Shown here: positions 45,917 through 56,696 of the stretch, in pieces
Position numbering within the stretch: the stretch's first letter is position 1
Layout: every line of letters begins with the position of its first letter
Assembly: GCA_020747015.1 (NCBI GenBank)
Contig: JAGTJM010000045.1
Span: forward strand, 1 to 64,000
DNA: 64,000 nt
Source of the DNA: Pyrenochaeta sp. MPI-SDFR-AT-0127
Lineage: Eukaryota > Ascomycota > Dothideomycetes > Pleosporales > Cucurbitariaceae
Direction: 5' to 3'
The notes under the pieces: generated by a model
What the model was told of the DNA's origin: nothing
What the model saw: the letters and a program-made list of their open reading frames with translations, nothing else
Databases searched by the model: none
Translations under genes and position numbers: made by a program

Positions 45917-47131
45917 ATGGAGATTCCTATAGAGCGGACGCAGACGCCTCCGCCACCCTACCTCCTTACACCACCGCCAACTGGAGGGTTCAACAAACGA
46001 GTCCGTTTTGTGGATACAGAGGTCACCAACAACACCTCAAGGCATCTGAATAAATCTAAAGAGGGCGAATCTTTGATTGCGTTCTTCGAAGATCTCCAAG
46101 AGGGGCCCGACGTTGACCTCAGCGACATTAGTGACGCTGAGACCGGCAACTCGAGCAATGACACGCCACCAACATCACTATCCTCAAGCAAATCGGCCAC
46201 GTCCAGGGGCAGCGTCCTTGAGAAGCATGATCCATTCGCTTCACTCGCTATCGCTATAGATGCACCTACCGCAAGCACGCATGCCGATCTTGGGCCATTT
46301 CCATTTCTGAAGCTTCCGTTGTCAGCCCGCAGGGAGGTATATATGCACCTCCTCGTCATTCCAGCCATTATCTGCATTCGCCAGAAATATACATCTTTCC
46401 ACGGTGAGGAAAGTGACTTTCTCTACGCCGAACGTCGCGAGCTGCTCCCGGGTATCGCAAACGCACTCGCCCAGATTACTGTCGACGGGCACAATGTCCG
46501 CTTCTCTCGCTTCGCAGCTACCAACATCAACATACTCTGCGTGAGCAAAGAAGTCCATGCTGAAGCCAGGACTGTGTTGTACGGAAAGAACGCCTTCGAG
46601 ATCGTCAAGCCCACGAACGAACTCTCTCCGCCTCCTGACTTCAGTGTTCGTTTGTTTCCTCCTGGCTGCCAACGTCTTATCACGAAGCTCAACATTTGTA
46701 TTCGCTCCTTCTACGACCTCCACTGGCTCCTTAGTGGCGGATACAATGTCATAAAGAATCACTATCGTAGCCTCGATAAGCTTACATTGATCCTTGAATT
46801 AATCTCTCCTAGTAAGGGCTTTGGAAGGAGATGGTCGAGACGAGACCAGGAGATTTGGAAAGGATACATAAACCGGCTACATGGCGAGCTGGCGAATGAC
46901 CTATTTGGAAAGGAGAGGTTGAAGAGCACTAAGATGATACCGGCCTGCATCAACCTTCGGGTCCTCTTCAGCGGCGAGAACTTCGACAGGAGCTTATGCA
47001 TCCCTAATGCCGGTGCTGCAGCAAGCGACACAACAGCTGTCGAGCAGGCGAAGCGCGACGAACTGAGGCACGCTCTTGTTGAAACGTGGGAGTTTTTCAA
47101 GAAAGGAGGTCACAACAGTGGTATGCTCTAG
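45917..47131 (+). CDS. F-box-like (2EXR type) protein
   Basis: Single-exon 404-aa protein of a large fungal family with an F-box-like N-terminal element, mostly uncharacterised. The element is FPFLKLPLSARREVYMHLLV at residues 128-147, with the F-x2-LP-x4-REVY pattern. It is followed at about residue 210 by ILCVSKEVHAEARTVLYGKN, the second hallmark of these proteins (a returning helix ending in a strand). The first 120 residues are disordered and acidic (FFEDLQEGPDVDLSDISDAE). F-box proteins recruit substrates to SCF ubiquitin ligases, but for this subfamily that is inference. A GTATGC donor just before the stop (47120) could join to a small extra 3' exon; the simple model is kept. Confidence 0.8.
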   Translation: MEIPIERTQTPPPPYLLTPPPTGGFNKRVRFVDTEVTNNTSRHLNKSKEGESLIAFFEDLQEGPDVDLSDISDAETGNSSNDTPPTSLSSSKSATSRGSVLEKHDPFASLAIAIDAPTASTHADLGPFPFLKLPLSARREVYMHLLVIPAIICIRQKYTSFHGEESDFLYAERRELLPGIANALAQITVDGHNVRFSRFAATNINILCVSKEVHAEARTVLYGKNAFEIVKPTNELSPPPDFSVRLFPPGCQRLITKLNICIRSFYDLHWLLSGGYNVIKNHYRSLDKLTLILELISPSKGFGRRWSRRDQEIWKGYINRLHGELANDLFGKERLKSTKMIPACINLRVLFSGENFDRSLCIPNAGAAASDTTAVEQAKRDELRHALVETWEFFKKGGHNSGML

Positions 47132-47863
47132 CTTTCTACATGATTGCCTCGTCTGTCGTTGTGCAGGTAGGTTCGTATGCGCAAACTGGCGTTACCCAAC
47201 ATCGACCTCCCTGTACGAAATCTCAACGCTATAATTTCAATGCCGTTACTCATATCATTTTCTTCGACATCCCCAATACAGTAATACATCGGTACTCCTT
47301 CAACCAAGGACTACATTTGGACTATCGCACTCATTGCATTAGATTTGGTCAAGGGGCTCGCCGATCACGCTGGGTTACATGGGTTTGGACAGAATCTCAA
47401 ATATGCGTTGAGAGAGGATTATCCATTTCTACCCACATGGAAAGTGGAGCACAAATTATTAGGCAACAATGCTTTTACCTCGGACCATTTTCACTTTAGT
47501 CATTTCTTATGGAATATCTGCGCGGCAACTATTGATCAGTGGGTGGTGGGTATCATAGCTGAATAACCCAAGTCTATCAACCTTTATGTAGCGCTGTGGG
47601 GATTGAATATCGTTCAGAGCACAGTCATCAAATACCTCACATACTGCACTACAAGACTGCTCAGATTGTATCTCATTATATTTGGATATCATGATAACAT
47701 GGTGCCGTGCCCACTCGTTTGCTGCAAGGTATAAAGCCATTCCGCCCCCAAGGGTATCAAGCCTGATACCCGAGTCATGATCCTCCCGGCTGCTACAATT
47801 TTTCCCCAAACGCCACGCTATATATGCATTAAAATCAAAAGACTGATCCTGCTGGGGGAGACA
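47132..47863. other. Intergenic between convergent genes
   Basis: 3' ends of the F-box-like gene and the large cell-wall gene. No gene seen. Confidence 0.5.
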
Positions 47864-50482
47864 TTAAAGCAGGACCAAGATCCACCCGGCCGCGCCAATC
47901 ATTAGACTTTCAACCCACTTGTCGAAACCTCCCGCATGCGTAGACATGCCGGCTCCTCCTTTGCTCGTTTCGCCGATACCGCTCGCAATCAAATCGCCCG
48001 CGTCCCGCCCGCTGGAGGTCGAGCTTCGAGATGAGCTTCTGCTCGAAGATGCTGAGCTTGATCGAGTAATGCTCGCGCTGTTGCTCGCTGGTGTTTTTGG
48101 AATGCTACTTGTTTGCCCATTGATCACTAGTGCTGTGCCTTTGGGATCTAGGCTATACGTCGTCCCACTGATAGTTACGGCCTCCCCTGGTTTCAAGGTG
48201 GTACCTGGCCCCAACACATACTGCGTCGTTCCATCCTTGACTGTGGCGGAGTATTGTTTGCCATCGATGGTGAGCGCTGGCGCTGCGGTGACAGGTCCGT
48301 TGGCCAGGGTCGACGTCACACCGTTGATCACAACAACAGACCCCGAACCGCTGCTAGGCAAGCTGAATGTAGTACCAGAGACAGTAAGGACGCCCCCTGG
48401 GGTAAGTGTTTGGCCGGGACCGACCACAAAGAGCGTGGATCCTTCAACAACCGAGGCCGTGACTGCTTGTCCATTCACAGTGAGAACTGGTCCTTGTGTC
48501 AGAACCGGCGCGTTTGCTAGTGTCTGCGTAACACCGTTGATCACTGCTACCGTTCCGCTTGGGGCCAGGCTATAGGTATTGCCATTCACTGTGATTGCCG
48601 GCCCACCTGGGCTCAAGGTCTGAGTTCCGACCACGAAATGCCCCTGGTCATTTGCTGTAACTGTATGGCTCTCGACCTTGAGAATTGGGGCGCCAGTCGG
48701 TCCGCCAGGGTTGATAGCAACAGTACTGCCATCAACGACAACACGTGAGCCGCCACCATCGGTAGGCACAACTACCGGAACCCCATTAATCGTCTTCGTT
48801 TGTCCAGGAGTGAAGGTTTCAGATCCTATGATGATGACTGGCGGTGCTTGGTTTTGCTCATTCGGTCGATCTTGGTTCTGGGTTGGCTGACCAGTGTTGA
48901 TTGGGAAAACATTATCGCCGATGGTGATGCTTGGACTTGGGTTGTCATTGGGTCTTGGCTTTTCGTCAGGCTTCTGGTCTGGGTTTTCGTCAGGCTTCTG
49001 GTCTGGGTTTTCGTTAGGCTTCTGATCAGGCTTTTCGTCAGGCTTTGGTTTATCATCCGGCTTAAATGTTGGTGCTGGAGCGGGGTTGTTCAGCTTCGTG
49101 TTCTGGCACCTGAGGCAGCCCTGTCGCGTTACATGCGTTGAGGTGGTCTCGATTGTTTTAGAAATGAAAGTACCTGTCGTGAAAGATCCAACAGGAACTG
49201 ATATGGGCTCTGTGGGCTGAGGTTCTTCCGGTGCTTCTGTCGCTGTCGGGTTTGCGGGAGTTCCTGAGGGTGGGGGAGGGGGAGGGGGACCACTCGGATA
49301 TGCTGCTGCACTGCTCGTCTTCACAGGCACTCCGGTGTTATCAAGACCATTAGTTGCACGTGTAGTACATGTAGCAATATCGGACCCACGGAACTGCGAT
49401 ACGATATCCGGGTCTTGCTTCAAGTACTCGAGGAGTTTGGCAGGAAGCGATACAGGTAAGTTCATAGGCTGTCTTGGTGGCTTGGTTGTATATGTTTGGA
49501 CGAAATAACTCCAGTCCTCGGCTGCAGCCGGTTCCCAGTTTGCCAGACTCGTGGGCACCGGGACGCAAGTCCTTAGCGTCTGTTTTAAGGCAGTATATGT
49601 CCTGTCAACATATTCATCAAGTCCTCCGTTTAGGTTGTTGTAGATGACGTATGTTGGGCCTGCATCAACGGTCAGGTACATGCCAGGAGTTGGCTGTATC
49701 ACAAAGTTCGGAGTCGTTGCTGTAATCGTATCGTTCCACTCTCCCAGGACGGTTGTGGTGTGGTTTAGAGTGCGGGTCTCAACGATGACTGTGTCGATTG
49801 TGCTGCCATCGAAGTAGGTGATGGTTTCTTCGATTATGGTCTCTGTTACAACCACGCTGGTCCAGGGATTTTTTTTGTCATCCTTCACGAAGAAGGTGGT
49901 CACAGGGTTGAATGCTTGGATGACACAGCCGGTACATATTCCAGACGCAATAGCCGAAGAGTTCGTGGCAGATTCCGAGACCAGGGATTTAGAGTCTGAT
50001 TTAGAAGATGATGCTGAACTTGAGGGGACGTATGTGGAAGTGAGTGGTCGCGAAGTGGTCGAGGAAGAACTCTCAACACGGGTAGATATGGTGGATGGCG
50101 GTGGAGGGCGTTGTACAAGAGAGTCGCCAGGCGAGTCTGTTGATGAAGAGCGTGACGAGGGTTGTGAGCTCAGTACGCTTGTGCCTGATGAAGCAGCCTT
50201 ATAGTCTGGTAAAGAGATGGTGATTGGCGAAGGCTGTGACGATGCGTGTGAAGAGCTGGAGGCCTGCAACATGGAGCTGCTTGACAGTGCTACCGTTGAG
50301 GAGTTTGTTTCTGAATTTATTAGTTCTATGAGTGGAACTGCGTTGGAGACATAGGCCACATACGATCTGTGGACGGTTAGCTGTTGAGCTCCTTCAAAAG
50401 TTTACAGCAACCTACCTCTCCTATCATTGGGGCTGGCTGCAGCAGCAACCGCAGTTGCGGCCAGAAGAGTGTACCTCCACAT
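47864..50482 (-). CDS. Large Ser/Thr-rich cell-wall protein with tandem beta repeats and GPI-type tail
   Basis: Probable GPI-anchored surface protein, paralogous to 10334-11691. The start is ATG 50482, encoding the signal peptide MWRYTLLAATAVAAAAS. An intron then joins to the long frame, either 50367-50411 or 50338-50415; both preserve phase. Order of regions: Ser/Thr stalk; a globular domain with GICTGCV and strand-rich sequence (ETIIEETITYFDGSTIDTVI); a Pro-rich linker; a GCLRCQ cysteine pair; DQKPDENP repeats; the IIIGSETFTPGQTKTING segment; three repeats of about 60-66 residues ending TVSGTTFSL or TISGTTYSL plus a strand; a Ser-rich stretch; and a hydrophobic end (LMIGAAGWILVLL) typical of GPI signals. 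Function unknown; adhesion or wall structure is inferred. Confidence 0.82.
48100..48690 (-). repeat. Three tandem protein repeats, 60-66 residues each
   Basis: Units start PILKVESHTVTAN, PVLTVNGQAVTAS and PALTIDGKQYSAT. Each contains a PGG or PGE turn, a T-[VI]-[SN]-G-[TN]-T-[YF]-S-L strand and VINGVT or VINGQT. Confidence 0.8.
48964..49035 (-). repeat. 24-bp tandem minisatellite (three copies, last degenerate)
   Basis: Copies at 48964-48987, 48988-49011 and a diverged third at 49012-49035 encode DQKPDENP units in the linker of the surface protein. Confidence 0.9.
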
Positions 50483-51773
50483 TCTGCTGTACGGCTTCCA
50501 CATGAACGAGTGACAATGTGAAAGTCAGAGGCAGATGTCGCAACACAAGGAAATGGAGGCGGGTGCAGAACAGGATCAGCCCTAGGAGGTTCAGAATCAA
50601 CCAAGGTTATTTGAGAGGGCAGCACCAACGTGCTGGGTGGACACAGGCCGCTATGAATAGGCGCATGTGCGACCCATGCATCACCCCTAGTGGCAGTCTT
50701 TGGCGAATAAACAAGGTACACAGCCAATGGTCGCGTCCAGGCAATGGGGTCACAGCTGGGGTGTGGCCGTGCTGGTCGGCTGAGGAGCTGTCTTGCTGCA
50801 GTCCCCGTCCACGGCCATTGCAAGACTTCGCGCAAGCCGACGGCCCCTCAAATTCTCCTGCTTACCACCGCTTGCGGCCATGTTAGGTGCTGCGCTGGGC
50901 CAAGTTGCGTGGGCACCTAGCGTGCGACTGGTTGCTGGATCGCGCCCGCAGGAGATCTAGTTCCACAAGGCTGGCCTGAAAGGAGATCGACAGCCCAGTG
51001 CCAGGGTAGCACAAATGAACGGAATATGCCCATGCTTGCACCACGGTAGAATAAAATAATCGCATCAAATAAAGATTGCGCGTTCAGGCGAGCGCCGTCC
51101 GAGCTCAGGCGCGATAGGAGTCGTGCTTATCCGGTGAGTCTCCTCCATTGGGGGCGAGTTTCAACTTGGGTCGCCTTGGCGGCCTGACACTCGACCATGA
51201 CTGCCGTGCAGATGACAGGGCGGCATACTTTCACAAGCGCAAAAGATGGAGGATAGCCAGCAAGGAGGAGGCTGACGGCATCGACGGTAGCGCTATTGGT
51301 GCTGGGCCCACGGCTTCGAGTGGATCCGAGGTCAACTGCACTGCACGCTATCCCTCAACGTGTGTCTAACCCCATGCATCGCCTCTCAGCCCCTACCGTG
51401 GTACCTCGTATTCAGCTGGACTGGCCTCCATCTTGGCTTTGCACCAGCCCTCGCTGTCGCCGAATCACGCTGCTCTTGCGGCCTTCCGCAAGCATGCCAG
51501 TCCCATGAACAGCTCTCTAGTCCACATCCAGGCAGCGGCCAACGCCCTCGTATCATCTACACTGTCGTGACCCACCTCCGGACTTTTCCTTGGGGCGCCT
51601 GGTGGCCATCTTCCCAAGCATCTGCAACCCAGCACCAGGACCGTAACGTGGGGACGACAATTCTCCTATGCTATCGCTAAACATCCCCTAACAACATGTG
51701 CGCTTGGTACCCTAACTAGTTAATTCCATCCACGACCTGCTGCTTCCCTTCCCACCGATACACTCGCTTCAAC
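50483..51773. other. Divergent promoter region, 1.29 kb
   Basis: Between the large cell-wall gene and the aspartic-protease-like gene. A short upstream exon encoding a signal peptide for the latter could lie here, but I could not identify it. Confidence 0.45.
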
Positions 51774-53552
51774 ATGGGTCTCGCCGCGCGAGCCACCGCG
51801 GCTCCGGAGCCGTATGTCGTACCTTCTTCGAAACAATTTGACGGCAATGATGGGAGCTGGAGCACGTTTAAGATCAGCGTGGGCAATCCAGGCCAGGACT
51901 TTCGGGTACTTCCATCGACCAAAGGGGGGGTCACATACGTGATAGCGCCAGAAGGATGTCTACAAGGAATTGATCCAGCAGACTGCCCAAACTCTCGAGG
52001 AGCTGAGATCTTCCAGAGCTCGCAGAACATTGGGTTTCAGGCAAATGTCTCGACATCATGGTCAGCGATAGGACAATACGACGTAGATCTCGAGGACGCG
52101 CTTGGCTACGCTGCCAAAGGTTTCTTTGGCTTCGACAAGGTCTCACTAGGCCCCGCTGCCGAGGGTGCTTCGCTGTCGCTGGATCGCCAAGTCGTTGCTG
52201 GAGTTGCTGATCCGTCCTACTATATGGGTGTCCTCCCTCTGGGACAGGCGGAGTCGAGTTTCTCGAGCTTGAGTCAGTCCATCGATTCGCTGCTCTATCA
52301 ACTGCGCAATACCACCAAAATTCCCAGTCTATCGTATGCCTACACAGCTGGTGCGAAATACCGATTGAAGTCCGTTTTTGGCAGTTTGATTCTTGGGGGT
52401 TACGACTCGACACGTTTTAGAGCAAACTCGAATGGCTTCTCCTTCAGCTTCTCCAAGGACCCGTCCAAGCTACTCACTGTTGGCGTCGAGTCCATCATGG
52501 GGACGAATACTCTGCAAGGAACCTTCTCATTGACCTCACGCGCACACTTCTCAGTCATTGATTCCACCGTTCCGCATCTATGGCTACCAACAGACATTTG
52601 TACGCAGTTTGAAACAGCTTTTGGTCTCACCTACGACCCTCAAACCGATCTTTACCTTGTCAACGATACCATCCACCAAGAACTCTTGTCAAAGAACCCT
52701 ACCTTGACGATAAAGCTTGTGAACTCGCCCCAAGATACATCGACCAACTACACCAACATACAGTTACCATATGCTGCATTCGACCTGCAAGCATCGTATC
52801 CGTTTTATCAAAATGCTACAAACTATTTCCCAATTCGCCGCGCAGCCAACGATTCACAATACGTTCTGGGCCGAGCACTGCTGCAGGAGGCATACCTGAT
52901 AGTGGACTATGAGCGGGAAAATTTCACTGTTGCACAAGCCGTTTTCCCTGACCCATTACCTGCTGCCAGAGTCGTAACAATTACCTCGGCCAACTCTAAC
53001 ACGAACAACGGCAACAGCTCGTCTTCAGGACTCGGCATAGGCGCAATAGTCGGCATAGCTGTCGGCGGGGCTGCCGTCCTCATTCTTGCCATTTTCGCAT
53101 TCTTCTTCTACCGCAAGCGCCAGTCACGGAAACAACGGTATGAGTTGGCTGGGAATCAAAACTCAGACGCCGGTTCTGGACGCCACCTGACAGCTGGTGG
53201 TGTTCCGCTGAAGTCATCCGGTCCACAAGAGCTCAGCGGTACGCCTTTGACAGAGCTCGCTTCTCCTTATAGAGAAACATATAGCGAATATCCACAGGAT
53301 CAAAAGACAGTCATCAACATGAGCGACACACCACAGGAATTGCATGCGGAGTCGATATCGCCAATCACTCCAAGGTGGCAGCAAGTTCACATGCCTTTAC
53401 GTCCACCAAATCATTACGAGATGGACGGAGAGAGTGCCAGGAGTCGGAGCGTGAGCCAAGCGCCGAGTGACGATGGGTTTGCAACCGGCGAGCTTGGTGT
53501 CCGGTCTGGTGTCTCGCCACTGACTGGTCAATTTCACCAGCACAGGCTATAG
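51774..53552 (+). CDS. Membrane-anchored aspartic protease (A1) homologue, probably inactive
   Basis: Pepsin-fold protein with a single C-terminal membrane helix (about residues 420-446, GAIVGIAVGGAAVLILAIFA) and a disordered cytosolic tail of about 145 residues. The N-lobe entry FKISVGNPGQDFRVLPSTKG aligns with the usual V-x-DTG-S active-site strand, but Pro-Ser-Thr (47-49) replaces Asp-Thr-Gly. The C-lobe has VIDSTVPHLWLP near residue 263, retaining an Asp. LILGGYDSTRF and the closing YVLGRALLQEAYLIVDYERE are family-typical. Several N-glycosylation sequons indicate a lumenal or extracellular lobe. ATG 51774 gives 592 aa but only a weak N-terminal signal, so a 5' exon may be missing. A surface receptor or scaffold role is speculation. 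Confidence 0.8.
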   Translation: MGLAARATAAPEPYVVPSSKQFDGNDGSWSTFKISVGNPGQDFRVLPSTKGGVTYVIAPEGCLQGIDPADCPNSRGAEIFQSSQNIGFQANVSTSWSAIGQYDVDLEDALGYAAKGFFGFDKVSLGPAAEGASLSLDRQVVAGVADPSYYMGVLPLGQAESSFSSLSQSIDSLLYQLRNTTKIPSLSYAYTAGAKYRLKSVFGSLILGGYDSTRFRANSNGFSFSFSKDPSKLLTVGVESIMGTNTLQGTFSLTSRAHFSVIDSTVPHLWLPTDICTQFETAFGLTYDPQTDLYLVNDTIHQELLSKNPTLTIKLVNSPQDTSTNYTNIQLPYAAFDLQASYPFYQNATNYFPIRRAANDSQYVLGRALLQEAYLIVDYERENFTVAQAVFPDPLPAARVVTITSANSNTNNGNSSSSGLGIGAIVGIAVGGAAVLILAIFAFFFYRKRQSRKQRYELAGNQNSDAGSGRHLTAGGVPLKSSGPQELSGTPLTELASPYRETYSEYPQDQKTVINMSDTPQELHAESISPITPRWQQVHMPLRPPNHYEMDGESARSRSVSQAPSDDGFATGELGVRSGVSPLTGQFHQHRL

Positions 53553-54557
53553 GAACTTCATGACTTCGTGGAATCGTCCAGTCGACAACTCCATGGGCAT
53601 ATGAAAGCCTTCAGCCACTACATCGTTTAATCAGAAACCAACAGCGGGTTTTGTCACTTTTGGAGTTGTGGTTAGGAGGGAAGGTTAAAAGGTAAACATT
53701 TACTATTGGCGTACGGTCTGGTTGTATATTTCGTGAGATACCACTTGTACATATGGGGCCGAAAAGGCAAGACTGCAGATCAGGTAATCTAGCTCGTGTT
53801 GAATGCGAGGATTCAATATCCTGGACTATTCCTAATGTGGAACACGAAGCAGCATTCAATATATCGGTCGCACAACGAAGGCGACACATGAGCAGTAATA
53901 CGAACACGACTTTGATCTTCATTCCAGTGTATTTTCAATGACCATCGAACTCATCTGACAACCAGATCTAGCAGTAGGGATACGTCTATTCTCCGAAAGC
54001 TTACAAATTCTCCCCACGGCGGAAACTATCTAACAAACCCGCGGAGATGGCGGGAATGCATGAGGCTGACAACACGAGATCCAAGTGCACGGTACCTGGG
54101 TACGTCTCACAGCATGATTATGCGCGTGGACCTGCCTTGTGCGATGTTCTGCAGTACATAGATTACTCAACAGTAAATGTACGTCATGACAAGAGGAGAA
54201 AGTCGAGGTAGAAAGGGAATGCGCATGTTTACATAAAATATGACGATTGTGTCAATCTGAACTTACTCGCATGTAAGCAGGTCGAACAGTCTGAAAAGTT
54301 AGGCCTGTTTGCTGGCACAGGTCTGACTTATGATGTCGGTGGGGTCCGCAGCCTTGTGGCTGTATGATCTGGACGTTGCGTCTTTGTCAGTAACGCCATC
54401 AGATGGGCTGACTGTGTAGGTAAGCAGAGCCATCACGCCGCAAAGCTTACATTTGAGGCAAAATATATGAGGCTGGTGGGGTCGCCTCTGTGATGACATA
54501 TCAAAGTGGGAACGTTTTCAATAGCAAGACATGCAACTGGAGAGGGTCCCTGACACC
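53553..54557. other. Intergenic, 1 kb
   Basis: 3' side of the protease-like gene and promoter of the bZIP gene. A 103-codon minus-strand frame (53611-53922) with a hydrophobic start is discussed under findings but not called. Confidence 0.45.
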
Positions 54558-55717
54558 ATGATGGCCTCTGACAAGATGCATGATTCCAAAGACAAGAATA
54601 GTCCGGCGTATCAGAAGAGGAGAGAGCAAGTGCGAAAAGCACAGCGGTAGATATGCACTAACTTTAACTGACTACCTTGTTGGCTAACCATCAAGACTAG
54701 AACGCATCGAGAGAGGAAAGAGAATTACATCAAAGCTCTTGAAGATGAAGTCCATCAACTACGCGCCCAAGAACGGAGAATCCTAGAAGAAAACGAGGCG
54801 CTGGCAACAGAAGTTGCTGATCTGAAATGCCGCATCGGTCAAACAGAGTCTTCAGTGTGGACCTTGCATGAGGATGATTCGTGGCTGAACGCAGACTTCT
54901 CCTTGGTGGACGTTGATGCATACTCTTTTGAAGGGTGTGGGTCTCTTCCAGGGTTGCAGCTTGCATCTATAGAAAGCAGTGAGTGTTCGAGGTCAACAGC
55001 TGACTCAGAGTCGTTATCGTTACCTGATAGTGAGTATGGTAATCCTCTTATGAGTCTTGAAGATATTGATTGAAGGGCAGCATCGGCATTTTCATCTGTC
55101 ACAGCTACTACAACTATCTCTAGGCGTACCTCGTCATGGAGCCTAGGCGAAGTGAACAAGACAGACCTCGCCATGGAATTCATCTTAACGTATGTCGCCA
55201 ATCCTTGAAGAAGTCCTCGAAGAGACCTGTCCACTATTAACTATGCAATAGCCTCGAGAAGCCATGTTTCAATCGTGCTTCATCCGCTGTATTCGACACA
55301 GCCCATCCCACTAACTTTGCCGTGACCGTGCCAAACGCGATGCAATACCACTCTTTCCTCGAAGACGACCTGCTCACCTCGGCATCAAAGAGTCCACATG
55401 TTGAGACTAGTACCAGTCTGGACAAATTGCTCGCCCTCTCTTCGGCATTTTGCCTTGCCTCGGACTTGACGCCTATCCAGGCATGGCAGCAGATTGTCTC
55501 GCATCCCAAGTTTGTAATGCTTGACATGGGCACGCTGAGAAGGCTTGTGGAGGATATGCTGGAACATATTCGATGCTACGGGTATGTCTATCTCTCCTGA
55601 CTCGTTGAGATGTTGCACAGTTGGTTTGATTGGTACTGACGATCATTTAGGTTTGGTGCTGTGATCGAGACCACAGTGTTCAAGATGCTCTTTAGTAATA
55701 TGCTTATGAAAAATTGA
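54558..55717 (+). CDS. bZIP transcription factor
   Basis: Nuclear DNA-binding factor of the fungal bZIP/AP-1-like group. Five exons: 54558-54646, 54701-55029, 55105-55189, 55252-55581 and 55651-55717; 900 nt, 299 aa. The basic region crosses the first intron: KRREQVRKAQ-R then THRERKENYIKALEDEVHQL, followed by a short zipper (LR..RRILEENEALATEVADLKCRI). The C-terminal half has the block conserved in this group: MEFILTLEKPC, LTPIQAWQQIVSHPKF and MLEHIRCYGFGAVIETTVFK. An alternative stop at 55073 is avoided by the strong GTGAGT donor at 55030. There are two adjacent ATGs (54558 and 54561). Regulatory targets unknown; no adjacent cluster. Confidence 0.92.
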
Positions 55718-56696
55718 GCAAGATTCTTTCAATGATGTGAACGACAATGCCCGTGTAAGCAAGGCACTTTTACACGGAGTATATTCTCAACTCACCCAGT
55801 GCTCTGTGTTAAGAATTCATTTAGATCCTTTGAGGACACATAATCTACACTTCTTCTACACTTCTATAAACAGCTGAGACTGCGTCTATGGAGCATAAAA
55901 CGCGGTAGCTAAGGGTCGCCTAGGCTCTGCTGCAGGCAATGTGTAGCTCTCAAGCTACTATTGTGGCATTAGTCATATTTGTAGTTTTACTCCTGCTAGA
56001 TGTGGCATTGGCAGATAGAACGGATCATTTGACGAGAGGACTGACGCCGTTAGAAGGCAATACCCAGTAGACTAGATGGCTCCTAATAGTCTCTGATTAG
56101 TTTGCCTTCTGCACACAGATAGGACACAGATTTGAGATTTCCTGGTGCCAAGAAACTGATAGCTCGAAAAGCTTTCTTCTTTCATATGCGAGATGCTCCG
56201 GATTTGAAGCATCACAGTCCCATATTAGCAAAGAGGAAAGGAGGAATTTGTGGAGCATCGTCAAGTTGTATGCATCCCAGCTAGTTTCAGTTGCTTCATT
56301 AGGAAAACCATCACAAGATATCTAAGATGATCTCCGGCTGTGACTTGTTAGCACTCATTTGAACCGACTCTGTTATTGACGATGTTCAGGTACAATATTC
56401 GTGCCTGTACTGGAAAAGTACTCGATGTGTGACCGCCCAAATCAAGGATGTCATTCAATGGCTGCAGCTGGATGCAGCCCAAACATTGAAGCACGGACCA
56501 GACCGTTGCCCTCATAAGCGGTGCATGACGGAGCACGTTCACGTTTGGGGTCCCGCGTCCGCAACTCTCAACAGCCCTCAATCGCGGCCGCTGCCATTAT
56601 TCCAGGACTCATGACTGGCAGTCGTCATGTCGCTTGACCGACGCGCCCGATGAGCTGCCCACAATCCCGCAGCCCGTGCCGCTTACCCTCCATACC
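55718..56696. other. Intergenic, about 1 kb
   Basis: Between the bZIP and Rgp1 genes. No gene supported. A Not I-type GCGGCCGC site lies at 56584-56591, in the probable Rgp1 leader. Confidence 0.5.
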
